DNA from: Petrosia ficiformis
Lineage: Eukaryota; Porifera; Demospongiae; Haplosclerida; Petrosiidae
Assembly (NCBI GenBank): GCA_947044365.1
Contig: OX345636.1
Span: 23,531,466-23,595,465, forward strand
Length of the DNA: 64,000 bases
Direction of reading: 5' to 3'
Shown piece after piece: positions 8,935 through 19,621 of the stretch. The translations under genes were made by a program, and so were the position numbers. The notes below the pieces were generated by a model. It was not told where the DNA came from. It did no database searches and was given only the letters and a program-made list of their open reading frames with translations. How positions within the stretch are numbered: position 1 is the first letter of the stretch; each line of letters opens with the position of its first letter.

Positions 8935-11900
8935 TCACTTCGAAGGTGGAGAGGAAGTGGCTTTGTCCATCCACTCTGATGGAGGAGAGGGAGTGTGTTG
9001 GTCCATCCAATCTCGTGGTGGATAGGGAGTGGCTTGGTCATCCATCCACTCTGATGGAGGAGTAGGAGTGTGTTGGTCCATCCAATCTCGTGGTGGATAG
9101 GGAGTGGCTTGGTCATCCATCAACTCTGATGGAGGAGAGGGAGTAGCTTGGTCCATCCACTCTGATGGTGGAGAGAGAGTGGCTTGGTCCATCCATTCTG
9201 AAGGAGGAGAGAGAGTGGCTTGGTACATCCACTCTGAAGGAGAGGTGTCATTGTGTATGTAGAGTGAAGAAGAGTGAGTGAAGTGGTCGAATACTCTATT
9301 TGGAGGTGGGGAGGGTGTGACTTGCACTACCAAATAAAAATAATGTAAAATTCATTGTGTATACAATGTGTACATGTATGTTTAGTACCTTGAAGATGAT
9401 TCACTATAGAGGATGAAGTGTCGTCAGGGATGGTGGTGGTCTGTAAGGACAAGAGGTGTTGTTCTTCTTTCTTCCTTTCCACCATTCTTTTACTCTTGGA
9501 AAGGTTGCTGAGTCGTTGGTAAGTGAATGGTGGGGAGAAGAGGAGATCAGTGATGCATCTCACACGGGATATGGCAACAAAGGTCAGACCAGCACAAAAC
9601 TCTTTTTTGCCAACATCGACAACAGCTCTATCCAAAGTCAGGCCCTGTGACTTGTGTATTGTCACAGCCCAGGCTAGTTTCAATGGCAGCTGGAGACGGG
9701 AACAAGAGCTACCAGACAACGACCAAGACCTACGCAGTGGTGTAATGGGTACTGTATCGTCAGAGAGGGTGGGACCAGAGTAGTGGTCAAACAGTACAGT
9801 AACAGCCACTGGTAGAGAGGGAGGGGCTTGGCCAGCTTTGTAGCATATGGCTTGAATTGTTCCCATGGCACCATTGACCAGGCCCATATCAACCCAGAGA
9901 TTGGAGGACAACATGACACGGGCACCCTTGGCTAGACACACGATGGGCTCTAGACCACCAGCATCATCAGAGGAACCTTTGGCAGCATTAGGACCAGAGT
10001 GGACAGCTTTGATCATGGCAACTGGCTGACCACAGGCATGGAGTTTGGAGATGTTGTGTTCCACTACAGCCTCAACAGTAGGGAACAGACGGAGGGCATC
10101 GTTGAAGGCAGAGATGTCGGAGATTTGAGCAGGTGTTCTCGTCATGAGGTGTTTCCAATCGTCTTCAGTGACTTCACCATTCCTGAGTCTGAGGAGGATC
10201 TGACGGAAGAGAACTTGACTGGGGTCCTGTCCTGCCTGTCTCATGACCTGGTCTAATACCACAGCATGGTCAAATGATTGATAACCACTGGCACCAATAT
10301 CTGAGAGGGCAGAGCTAGTAGAAGAGGTATACAGTGGTAGGTCCATTACTGGGGGTAGTTGACCAAAGTCACCAAACAGTAGTACAGAACATCCTCCTAG
10401 TACTTGGTTAGAGTGATGGGGAAACACCTGACGGAGTCGTCTGTCAACTTGTCCAAACATCTTCCTTCCTACCATTGACATCTCATCTATGATAAGGTAC
10501 TCCATACGTGCTAACAACTGTTGTAACCTGTTGAGGTGTTCTCCCTCAAGGTCCTTGAACTCTCCTTTGGTAGGGAGAGTGGAGGGTGTGGCCATCAACG
10601 TTGAACGCTGCCACTCCAGTGGGGGCCACAACACGAACCTTGTCCTGGAGGAGAAGTCTTAGACAGTGGATAAGGTAAGACTTCCCTGTACCAGCTGTCC
10701 CTGAGACTATTATTCTGAGGGGTGTGGTGTCATTACCCTCTAGATGAGTCTTCACAACGTTGTAAGTTGATAGTTGCTTCCCCTGTAGACATGACGGATT
10801 GGCAGTAGTGGTGAATGGATGCTCCTGTGCTGACTGGCGTTCCCTAGTGATGAATGTAGGTAACTCCTCTAGGTTGGGATAGGTGGCAGAAGAGGCTGAC
10901 CAGTCGTAGTCATCATCACAACATGGGTTGGTGGTGAAGTCAGCATTGCAGCGACAGATGAGCATCCATTCTTCAGTTGCTCGTGGTTGTCTAGTAGTGT
11001 TGTCTAGTTCCTACATGTATAACATAAAATTAGACCACAAGTGAAGGTATCTTTAAGGGAAAAAAAAACAAATATACTACATGTGTATGTAAAATAGAGG
11101 CACATATGATTCGACATAATAATTATAACACAAACATAAACACTTAATGTAAATGACATACGTACCTCTTCATCATCTTTATCATTATCTTCCTCTTGTT
11201 GCTCTCTCAGTCTCCTGATGTCTTCTTCAAGTGACTGAGGAACATTATCAGCCTGAAGGAATATGGCGTACGCTTCAGCAAATGACTCACATGTTCCCTT
11301 CAGAGTATCAACAAGGCGGAAAGGAACATACAGCATTAGCTTTTGTTGACAATACTGTTCATACTTGGGGCCTCTTGGATCAGGAGAGCAGTACGGACGA
11401 ACAGACACTATCTTCATCTTCTGGTGCTTGGGAGTGGAGCCTAATTGCTTTGGCATGCTGTAATTCTGGGAGAAATGTAGTAGAGTCATCTTCTCGAAGG
11501 TGTTGTTTGATGAACGATGAATATAATGGTCAAGTATTGATGGTGTAGTAGCTTGACTGGTTCCATCTTCCTCTGGTCGTTCCTCCACTTGACGAGAGCC
11601 ATCGAGACTGAGGATGGTGTAGTCTCTGGTAGACTTGACGAGAGGCAGTTGAAGGAGGAGATGACAGGTTTCCTGTGCTGAGAAGTCTCTCTCACCCACA
11701 CTGTTAATGAGGAGCTTCTGGACAACCTTGAGGGCGGAGCTGTCATCTTTGAGATTACGTACGATGTTGGTGTACACCTCCTTCATGGTCTGTGATCGAG
11801 GTTCACACTTGGTGGCATACTTTGTGATGTACTCGATAACCTTATGCTTTGACACACAGTACTGCATGTCCACGTTGGCCCTCCAGGCAGATAGCTGAGT

Positions 11901-14413
11901 TGGATTGTAGCTGTTAATTAATCCATCATTCCTAGCTGTGACTAGCGTTGGTTCCTGGTTGTTATCTTCGTCTCTATTAATAGTTGTGTGTGGTTGTAGT
12001 TCTTTTGGGTACCCAAACCTACATTGCTGGACTCCGTCTTTGGTACGTAGACAATAGGCAGCAGAACAGCGGGTGTGGCGCTGGCAAGTGGCAATAAGAT
12101 CACACAGGTCCTGTTGGTGATCCTCAACGTCTGAGTATGACTTGTTACAGACGTGAGGATTGGTCTTGGGGAGCGGAGCATCGGACACATTACTACCATC
12201 AGGAAGGATGGCAGGGTTGATGGTAGTGACAGTCTTATCGATGTATCTGATGAGTTCCTGTTGATGGGATGGATCTTCGGATGATACAATCTTCTCCACA
12301 TCAGGAGCATCCTCTAGCCAGGCCACACCATGGACATGAGGACTGCCTCTATGTTGGTACTCAAATCGTAGCCAGTAGTCCTTAGCCTTTAGAATACTCT
12401 TATAGAACACATCCATGAATTTGACAATACGTTGATAGAAGAACCAATCAGCCAGACATGGATTTTCTACTACAGCCTTTGATCTCGAGGAGCTGTTGGT
12501 AGGATCTTCTACACCAAGGAGACAAGCCAACTCGGGCCACTGGAGGTCAGCAGCACTGTGTGTGAAGAATACAGTGGGTAGACCTAGTGTGTCCACCATA
12601 GCGATGAGACGACTCTTCTGTTTCATCCAAAACTGTTGGGTTCCACGAAGACTGGCACCGAAGTGTAGGACTCTGTTGGAAAATGCTTCGCTAACTCGAA
12701 CATGTCTCTCAGTTCATCAACAGTGAGATGACCATCGTGAGGATTTTGACGGACGTATATCCTCCCTGTCTGTAGAGCTCGATGTCTCATCTCAGTGTTT
12801 AAGGCAAAGTATCTACAGAAAATAACAGGTTTTAAATTAATTAACAGTAGGTAAAAATAACACATAGTGTAGCACTATATTACATACATACAAACCTGAA
12901 ACGAGGGTGTTTGGCAAATCTTTGATCATGATGCAACATCAGGTGTTTGAAGTAGTTGCCAATAGTCACCGATCGTGGTCTGGGGACCAGATAATCAGCT
13001 GCACCAGTGGAGAATAAAGTGGGAAAGGCACAGGACATGTACCCTTCGGTTGTGAATTCATTGATGGGATTCCCACTGGTTGATGGCCAGCTGACAGAAC
13101 GACTTTGATCGATAGACTGTTGTATGACTTCCTGCTCTGTAACACCTCTTGTTGGCATTGGAAGAAACGTACTTCCGAGGTGTGCATCATGAGGGTCCTC
13201 GTCATTCAGTACTGGGGTAGTGTCAACCTCAGTTGATGATGATACTGTCATTGTTTCTAGGTTTGACAGCTCACCATCTGTAGGTAGAAGGGCCAATACA
13301 CTGTGGTCAATAGTAATGTCACGGTAGTAGATATTGTTCTCTACCAACCACTGGAGTGCCCTAAGTACTACCGATCGTCTCACTCTGAAATCTTTGTGCG
13401 AGTCAGTAGCACCTTCCTTCCTGACAATGATAACATCAAGTTCAGCAGGACAACGTGGCAAGGTGTTAACAAAGGTGGAAACATCCTGTGGCAGGTTTAG
13501 AACATGACCACTGTACCCATACTGGCCATGTGGGAGATGGTAGATAGCCATGATAGGTAGAACCCGTGATATTAGCATTTCCTCCACCTGTGACAAACCC
13601 TGTTAAAAAAGTTAATTAATAATGTTTAAAAAGTTAATAACTATGTGGAATAACTATATTACTTACCTGTAGGCAACATGGTACTGGGCTGGGATTCATT
13701 TCATTGCTCTCAGAATAAAGCTTTGGGCTAGATGAGTCTCGTGAACATCGGATACATTCAATATCAGATGACTCATGAGAATTTCTAAGAATGAGTTCGT
13801 GGCAAGTAGAACATGCAGAAGATGAACTCAGATTCGCCAAATCAGCATGGTATTTCTCTATCTTCTGACTTTGTGTACACAATTGTCTTGTTTGTTGGCG
13901 TCCGTCTCTGTCGAGCTGCAGTCTATGTTGTCTTTCTTCTGGTGTTTCTAAAGACATTCTTTCCTGCCGATTATGATTTAGCTGAGCTAGTCTGGCAGCT
14001 CTCTGGTCATCACTTTCAGTAGACAGTCTTTGTCGCTGATTGTGACTTAGGTCAGCTAGTCTAGCAGCTCTCTGGTCGTCACTTTCAGTAGATAGTCTTT
14101 GTTGCTGATTATGACTTAGCTGAGCTAGTCTGACTGCTCTCTGGTCATCAGTTTCAGTAGATAGTCTTTGTTGTTGATTATGACTTAGCTGAGCTAGTCT
14201 GACTGCTCTCTGGTCGTCAGTTTCAGAAGGTTTCCTTCGTTCACGATAGGCCTTTTGACGATCAAGCCTAGCACGACGTTTTTCAGGGGTTTCTGATTCT
14301 CTACGCCGTCTATCTGAGATCCTGCGTTTTTTCAGTCGCTCTTGGCGCTGTTCAGGAGTTTCTTCTTGTCGTGTTCTCTTCGCTCTTATTTTAGTTGAAA
14401 TCAAATCAGCCAT
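8935..14413 (-). pseudogene. Helitron RepHel (HUH replicase-PIF1 helicase), two frameshifts
   Basis: Proposed exons (minus) are 14413-13667, 13599-12896, 12812-11166, 11010-9389 and 9326-8935, with GT-AG introns. In order: a charged N-terminus with four repeats of a SETDDQRAVRLAQLSHNQQQ-type unit; the animal-Helitron N-domain (EEMLISRVLPIMAIY...GYSGHVLNLPQDVS); the Rep domain with FFTHSAADLQWPEL, the HUH pair in PHVHG and the tyrosine motif YITKYATK; then a PIF1-type helicase with Walker A GTAGTGKS, Walker B IIDEMS, GDFGQLPPV, IHKSQGLTLD and AISRVR. Key residues are retained. One-frame shifts occur near 12700 (between DELRDM and SNRVLHFGA) and near 10585 (after DGHTLHS), so this copy is probably dead unless these are assembly errors. 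The start at MADLI is preferred over an upstream in-frame ATG at 14458. Confidence 0.88.
8940..9240 (-). repeat. In-frame PPSEWMDQAT minisatellite in RepHel tail
   Basis: The last exon of RepHel is a tandem array of 36-39 bp units encoding variants of PPSEWMDQATPS and PPRDWMDQHTP, about eight copies. The units keep the reading frame. Function unknown; a hydrophilic Pro/Trp/Asp-rich tail. Confidence 0.8.
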
Positions 14414-15079
14414 TTTGAACACGTGTGTACAGATATTTTTTTTATTTATTATTTTCATTGCATGTATTATAAGAGTTTTAACGGTAAGAAGTCGTATCTA
14501 TATATATATATATATCGACAGAATCTCGTTTACACGACTAGTGTGGGGCTCGCTCAGGCTCGCCCCAATAACTGAACTGATAAAGTCAAAAGAGAGTTAT
14601 ATTGGCATTCTTGTGAGTCTGGGCAAACTTTAGGACGAGATCATTGATGGATTGCCAAAGCCGAGACGAAAGATATCGCTCAATATAGAGAATGGCTAGA
14701 TCGTCTAACCTCTGCTGAGACATTGTTGAGCGTAAATACGTTTTCAGTCGACGAAGGGAAGAAAAGCTACGCTCTACTGTTGCTGTTGAAGTCCCGAGTG
14801 TCATGGCTATCAGCAAGCACTCCCTTAGAACTGGAAATGCTTCTTTAACAGGATCAATGAGTTGTAGTAAATGATGTAGACTTTCATCGTCTTCGGTGGT
14901 GGGATTTCTAACCAAGTAGTTCTTTAAAGTAGATACTTCGTTTTCTAAGTTGCCCTGAGGAAGAATATTGCTGTAGTGACTAAGGATTGGAGACAAGCAA
15001 CTGGGTGTAAGGAAATGTTTAGATTTTGGATTGAGAGAACCAACAGATTTTAGTAGAGATATATTGATGTTGCTGAATC

Positions 15080-15356
15080 TGTTAGAATACCCCCGTGATA
15101 TAGCAAAGTTTAACAGAGTTTATAGAATTCAATGACAACACAATAGAACTAACAACAGAACTAAAAGTACAATAATCACTGACTGGTTTATATATACATT
15201 GACTAGTTCTAGAATATTCTACTTCTAGAATCAACTAAACACATGACATTATACAAGATAAAACAAGCCTATTCACACATACTTAGGTTACAATAAGGTG
15301 AGTAAATTAACACAATACAACAGTCAATGATGACAGTCAAGAGTGTATCCCCAACA
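15080..15356 (-). repeat. copia 3' LTR
   Basis: The 277-bp LTR is preceded on the minus strand by the polypurine tract GAGTGAGGAGGAG (15369-15357). It matches the 5' LTR except for tacccccgtg versus tactcccctg. Confidence 0.95.
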
Positions 15357-15375
15357 CTCCTCCTCACTCGCAGAC

Positions 15376-18300
15376 TTACAGATCTTTAATTCCTGCCATG
15401 TCTCGTAGCTTGATAAACTTCGTGGTACTCAGTCCTTTAGTGAATATGTCTGCAATCATGTCGTCTGTTCTACAGTATCTTAACTCGATGAGATTGCTGC
15501 TAACTTGTTCTCAAATAAAATGGTACTTGATGGATATATGCTTGGATCTCCCATGGTACTGAGGATTCTTTGCCATCTTTATTGCAGCTTGGTTATCCTC
15601 GAAAATTACTGTCGGATTTGACAGTTCACTGTTAAGATCTTTGCAAAGTTCTCTCAACCATTCCGCTTCCTGAGCTGCACTGGAGAGAGCCATGTACTCA
15701 GCTTCAGCCGTTGACAAAGCTACACAGGACTGCTTCTTACTCCTCCAGCTCACAATTGTGCCACCAATTTCAAAACAATAGCCAGAAGTAGATCTGAAGT
15801 CTTTAACATCTCCTCCCCAGTCAGCATCTGAGAAGCCAATAAGCTCATTTGAACTGCTTTTCTTGTACAGCAAACCAAGGTTGGTTGTTCCTCTCAAGTA
15901 TCGAAATATCCGTTTCACTGCCATCCAATGCTGCTTTGTGGGGTTGGAACTGAAACGAGCAACACTATTAACTGCATATGCAATATCAGGGCGGGTCTTG
16001 GTAGATAGATAAAGTAGGCTACCCACAGCAGATTGATACAAAACAGGGTCAATGAACTCACTGTCTGTAGCAGGTTTCACTAGCTTAGTACCAACATCAA
16101 CAGGAGTACTGATTGCCTTTGCATTTTCCATTCCATACTTCTTTAAAACATTTTCGATGTACATTGGTTGACCAATCCATACTGTTCCAATCTTGTGGTC
16201 TACACGAATTTTTACTCCCAGGAAATACTTCAATTCTCCAAGATCTTTTATGTCAAATGTCTTTGCAAGCATCCCTTTGATTTCCTCCATTTGTTGACGA
16301 TCTTTTCCAGCTAAAATAATATCGTCTACATAAACACCAATGATGAATGTTGCTCCTCCTGACAAGGTATAAATACAAGGATCACTGCTGGACTGCTCGA
16401 ACCCCATTCTCTTCAACTGAATGTCTAACACCGAGTTCCAGCACCGAGGGGACTGTTTGAGTCCATACAAGCTATGCTTCAGTTTACAAACCAAATGCTC
16501 CTTTTGTTTTTCGACAAAACCTTCAGGTTGTTTCATGTAAACTTCTTCTTTTAAACTACCATTCAGAAATGCTGACGTGAAGTCCATTTGATGTAAATAA
16601 AGATTATTCTGTACAGCAAATGCAATGACAGTACGCAACGATTCGAAACGAACAACGGGACAAAATGTTTCATCATAATCGAGACCATATTGCTGTGAGA
16701 ATCCCTGAGCCACTAAACGAGCTTTATAACGCTCAACTGAGCCATCAGCACCAACTTTTCGTTTAAATACCCATTTACATCCTATAGCCTTTCTTTGCTT
16801 AGGTAGCTCCACTAAGTCCCAGACATCATTTTCATAAATAGACTGCATCTCCTTATCCATTGCTGTCTTCCATTCTTGTTTTTCTGGACTAGATAAAGCA
16901 TCACTCACTGTGTTTGGATCTTTGTCAATCATCTCAACTGAATTGATCCAATCTCCATAATAATCAGGTCTCCGACTCTCTCGTTGAGATCGCCTCACAA
17001 TAGGCTCCTTTTTTGCATCGTTGTCTTTCTCACTGTTCAATTCGCTTTCCTCTTCTTTATCACCATCGTCTTCTTCTGGGTCAGGTTTCTCTAATTCAAC
17101 CAGCCTTTTCTCAGGTTCCTTTTGTTCCATCTCACCAATTCCATACTTGGACTCCTCAAAAACTACATTACGGCTATGAATAACACACTCCTTCTCTACA
17201 TCATACAATCGATATCCTTTCGTCTCAGCACCATATCCAAGTAGAATACATTTCCTTGCTTTCGAATCTAACTTGGATCTCTCATCCTTTTCAATGTGTG
17301 CATACACTGTACATCCGAATACACGCAAATGAGATACATCAGGCTTGTAATCGTTCCAAGCCTCAAAAAGAGTCATACCGACTACAGTTTTGCTTGGGCT
17401 GCGGTTTCTCAAATACACAGCGGTCGAAAGACACTCTGCCCAAAATTTCTTCGAGAGTTTAGCACCAATTAACATTGAACGAACAGCTTCAACCAATGTC
17501 CTGTTCATCCGTTCTGCTACACCATTCTGTTCAGGAGTCTTCGGTATCGTCAGTTCATGTCTAACTCCTTCTGTTTCCAAATACTCCTTGAACTCAGTTG
17601 AGGTGTACTCGCCTCCATTATCTGTGCGTAGTGTCTTCAGCCTGTGTCCTGACTCTCTTTCAACCATGGCCTTCCACTCTCTAAACTTCTGGAACACTTC
17701 GTCCTTCTTCTTCAACATGTATACCCAAGTGAAATGGGTTTTATCGTCAATAAAGCTCAGAAAATATTCAGCACCACTCAATGACTTGTTTTTCAGTTTT
17801 TCACACACATCACTGTGTACAAGTTCCAGAGGTCTTACAGCTCGTTTCCTCCCAGTACTAGGAAATTTACTCTTACAGAGTTTCCCTTGAACACACGGCT
17901 CACAAAGCTCAGTAGACTTCGTCACATCGTAATTAAATCCTTTCACTAACTTATCTTTTTCCAACTGTTGTAGATACTTTTCTCCTAGATGACCATATCT
18001 TCTATGCCAGACACTCTCATTCTCTGCAACATAAACACATGGTGGGTGGTGGACATTAACACAGTTCAAATAATACAAGTTCCCTTTCTTTGATGCAATG
18101 GCAATTACTCTTTCGTTTAGATCTGTGACGAGACAACAGGTATTGTAGAAGTTCACTCTCTTTCCAGCTTCAGCCATCTTGGATACGCTGACCAGGTTAT
18201 ATGACAGATCAGGTACATAGAGGACGTCATGGAGCTGGCACCCTTTCGTTACACCATCTGGAAGTACAAGTCTTAACTTAACAACTCCCCTTGCTGTTGC

Positions 18301-19302
18301 TTCTAAACAATGACCATCTCCCAGTATCACCGATTGTGTCTTCTTGAATGATTTGAGCTCAGTGAACATTTGCTCATCATTACAAATATGACATGTTGCT
18401 CCAGAATCAATGATCCAATGATTCGGCTTCGATGTATGCTTTGCTGCTAACACCTGACTAGTTGTCACCAGCCCAATGTCGCTTTCAGAGTCACTCTCTG
18501 TAACTTCAACCTTGTTTATCACATGTTTTTTTTCTCTCTGCTTGTCCTTTGTTTTGACTGTATCGACTGAAGATTGTCTGGTTCTATCAGATGAGTGGTC
18601 AACTCGTTCAGGACAGTTACGTTGTATGTGACCAGTTTTGTGACAACGATAACACTTAATAGAGCTTCGCCATTTGATATGTCGTTTAGCAGCTAATGCC
18701 CCTTCACTGCTTACACTTGTTTCGTGATCTCTCTGTTTCCTTTCTTCGTTCAACAACCGTTCTGTGACAATTTCCATTCTTGGGACTTCAGCATTTGCCT
18801 CAAGGGCTGTAACGAGAGCATTAAACGATTTTGGCAAGCTAGCCAACAGATAGACCACACGATCTTCCTCTGTTATTTCTTCACCAATAACAGCTAACTC
18901 ATTAAAAATCTCAGTCATGGCTTTAACGTGCTCTTGCACCAAGTCTCCCTCTTTCAAACGAAGTGAATGGAGTCGTCGCCTTAACACCAGCTTGTTAGCC
19001 CATGTCTTTTTCTGAAATTGATGACTCAACTTCTTCCACACAGCAACTGGATCTTCTGGATCACCAATCAGATACAACAACGATGGGTCTACAGACAGCA
19101 CAATGGTTGCTAGTGCTTTATCTCTCCGAGAGACAAACTTTGAATACTGGTTTCTGTCTCCTGAATCTGGTGACTCTTCCGAACCATTTACAATACTCCA
19201 GACTCCATCTCGCATCAGTGCCATTCTGCACTGTATCTTCCAAGTCGGATAGTTCGATCCAATCAGTGGAGTGATATTGACAGTTCTCGATTCGGTTGCC
19301 AT
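15376..19302 (-). pseudogene. copia gag-pol polyprotein with one premature stop
   Basis: The ATG at 19302 (MATESRTVNITPL) opens a frame of 1263 residues to a TGA at 15511-15513; the same frame then continues about 44 codons to the TAA at 15376-15378. The TGA sits where arginine (CGA) is expected, a typical C-to-T lesion. Domains: UBN2-like gag (1-230) with zinc knuckle CYRCHKTGHIQRNC; protease with WIDSGATCHI; integrase with HRRYGHLG, a GAEYFLSFIDD core and DNGGEYTS; reverse transcriptase with ARLVAQGFSQ, FTSAFLNG and YVDDIILA; and RNase H with STAEAEYMALSSAAQEAEW. Order protease-integrase-RT-RNase H is diagnostic of Ty1/copia. The stop removes only the far C-terminal tail. Confidence 0.95.
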
Positions 19303-19330
19303 TTCTTGCAGTTCTCGCAGCTAGAGGATG

Positions 19331-19344
19331 CTGGGCTCATAACC
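19331..19344 (-). other. copia primer binding site (initiator tRNA-Met anticodon region)
   Basis: Directly after the 5' LTR the minus strand reads GGTTATGAGCCCAG. Its complement, CTGGGCTCATAACC, resembles the anticodon stem-loop of initiator tRNA-Met, with the CAT anticodon in the loop. Priming by an internally cleaved half-tRNA is known for copia-type elements. Match judged from memory of the tRNA stem-loop. Confidence 0.75.
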
Positions 19345-19621
19345 TGTTAGAATACTCCCCTGATATAGCAAAGTTTAACAGAGTTTATAGAATTCAATGA
19401 CAACACAATAGAACTAACAACAGAACTAAAAGTACAATAATCACTGACTGGTTTATATATACATTGACTAGTTCTAGAATATTCTACTTCTAGAATCAAC
19501 TAAACACATGACATTATACAAGATAAAACAAGCCTATTCACACATACTTAGGTTACAATAAGGTGAGTAAATTAACACAATACAACAGTCAATGATGACA
19601 GTCAAGAGTGTATCCCCAACA
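19345..19621 (-). repeat. copia 5' LTR
   Basis: The 277-bp LTR ends ccaaca and is followed by target copy gaatc. It carries the promoter of the minus-strand polyprotein; no TATA element was assigned. Confidence 0.95.

Larger units (their letters stand above)
5415..14567 (-). mobile_element. Helitron2/Helentron-like element, about 9.15 kb
   Basis: The minus-strand RepHel gene defines the orientation. At the right (5') end, tggggcgagcct begins directly after a T (14567 downward). At the left, the same 11-mer occurs inverted at 5439-5449, followed in the element's 3' direction by a perfect 6-bp-stem hairpin (5422-5435) and CTAG (5415-5418), after which the host continues with T. A terminal 5' repeat, its internal inverted partner, a 3' stem-loop and T|T flanks match the asymmetric-terminal-repeat design described for Helitron2/Helentron elements. 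The cargo is RepHel, an RPA-like gene and a coiled-coil gene. The boundaries are inferred from this short repeat and need an empty site to confirm. Confidence 0.55.
15080..19621 (-). mobile_element. Ty1/copia LTR retrotransposon, 4.54 kb, nearly intact
   Basis: The LTRs at 15080-15356 and 19345-19621 are both 277 bp, start tgttag and end ccaaca, and differ by eye at only two positions near the start. The flanking 5-bp target duplication gaatc is exact (15075-15079, 19622-19626). A primer site, polypurine tract and single gag-pol frame are in the expected order on the minus strand. The near-identical LTRs mean a recent insertion. The only obvious lesion is one nonsense codon near the pol end. 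Confidence 0.95.

Noticed and set aside
11231..11548. Plus-strand frame of 105 aa within the Helitron
   Set aside because: It lies antisense to conserved RepHel coding sequence.
17390..17890. Plus-strand frame of 166 aa within copia
   Set aside because: It is antisense to the integrase region; codon bias follows the minus-strand gene.
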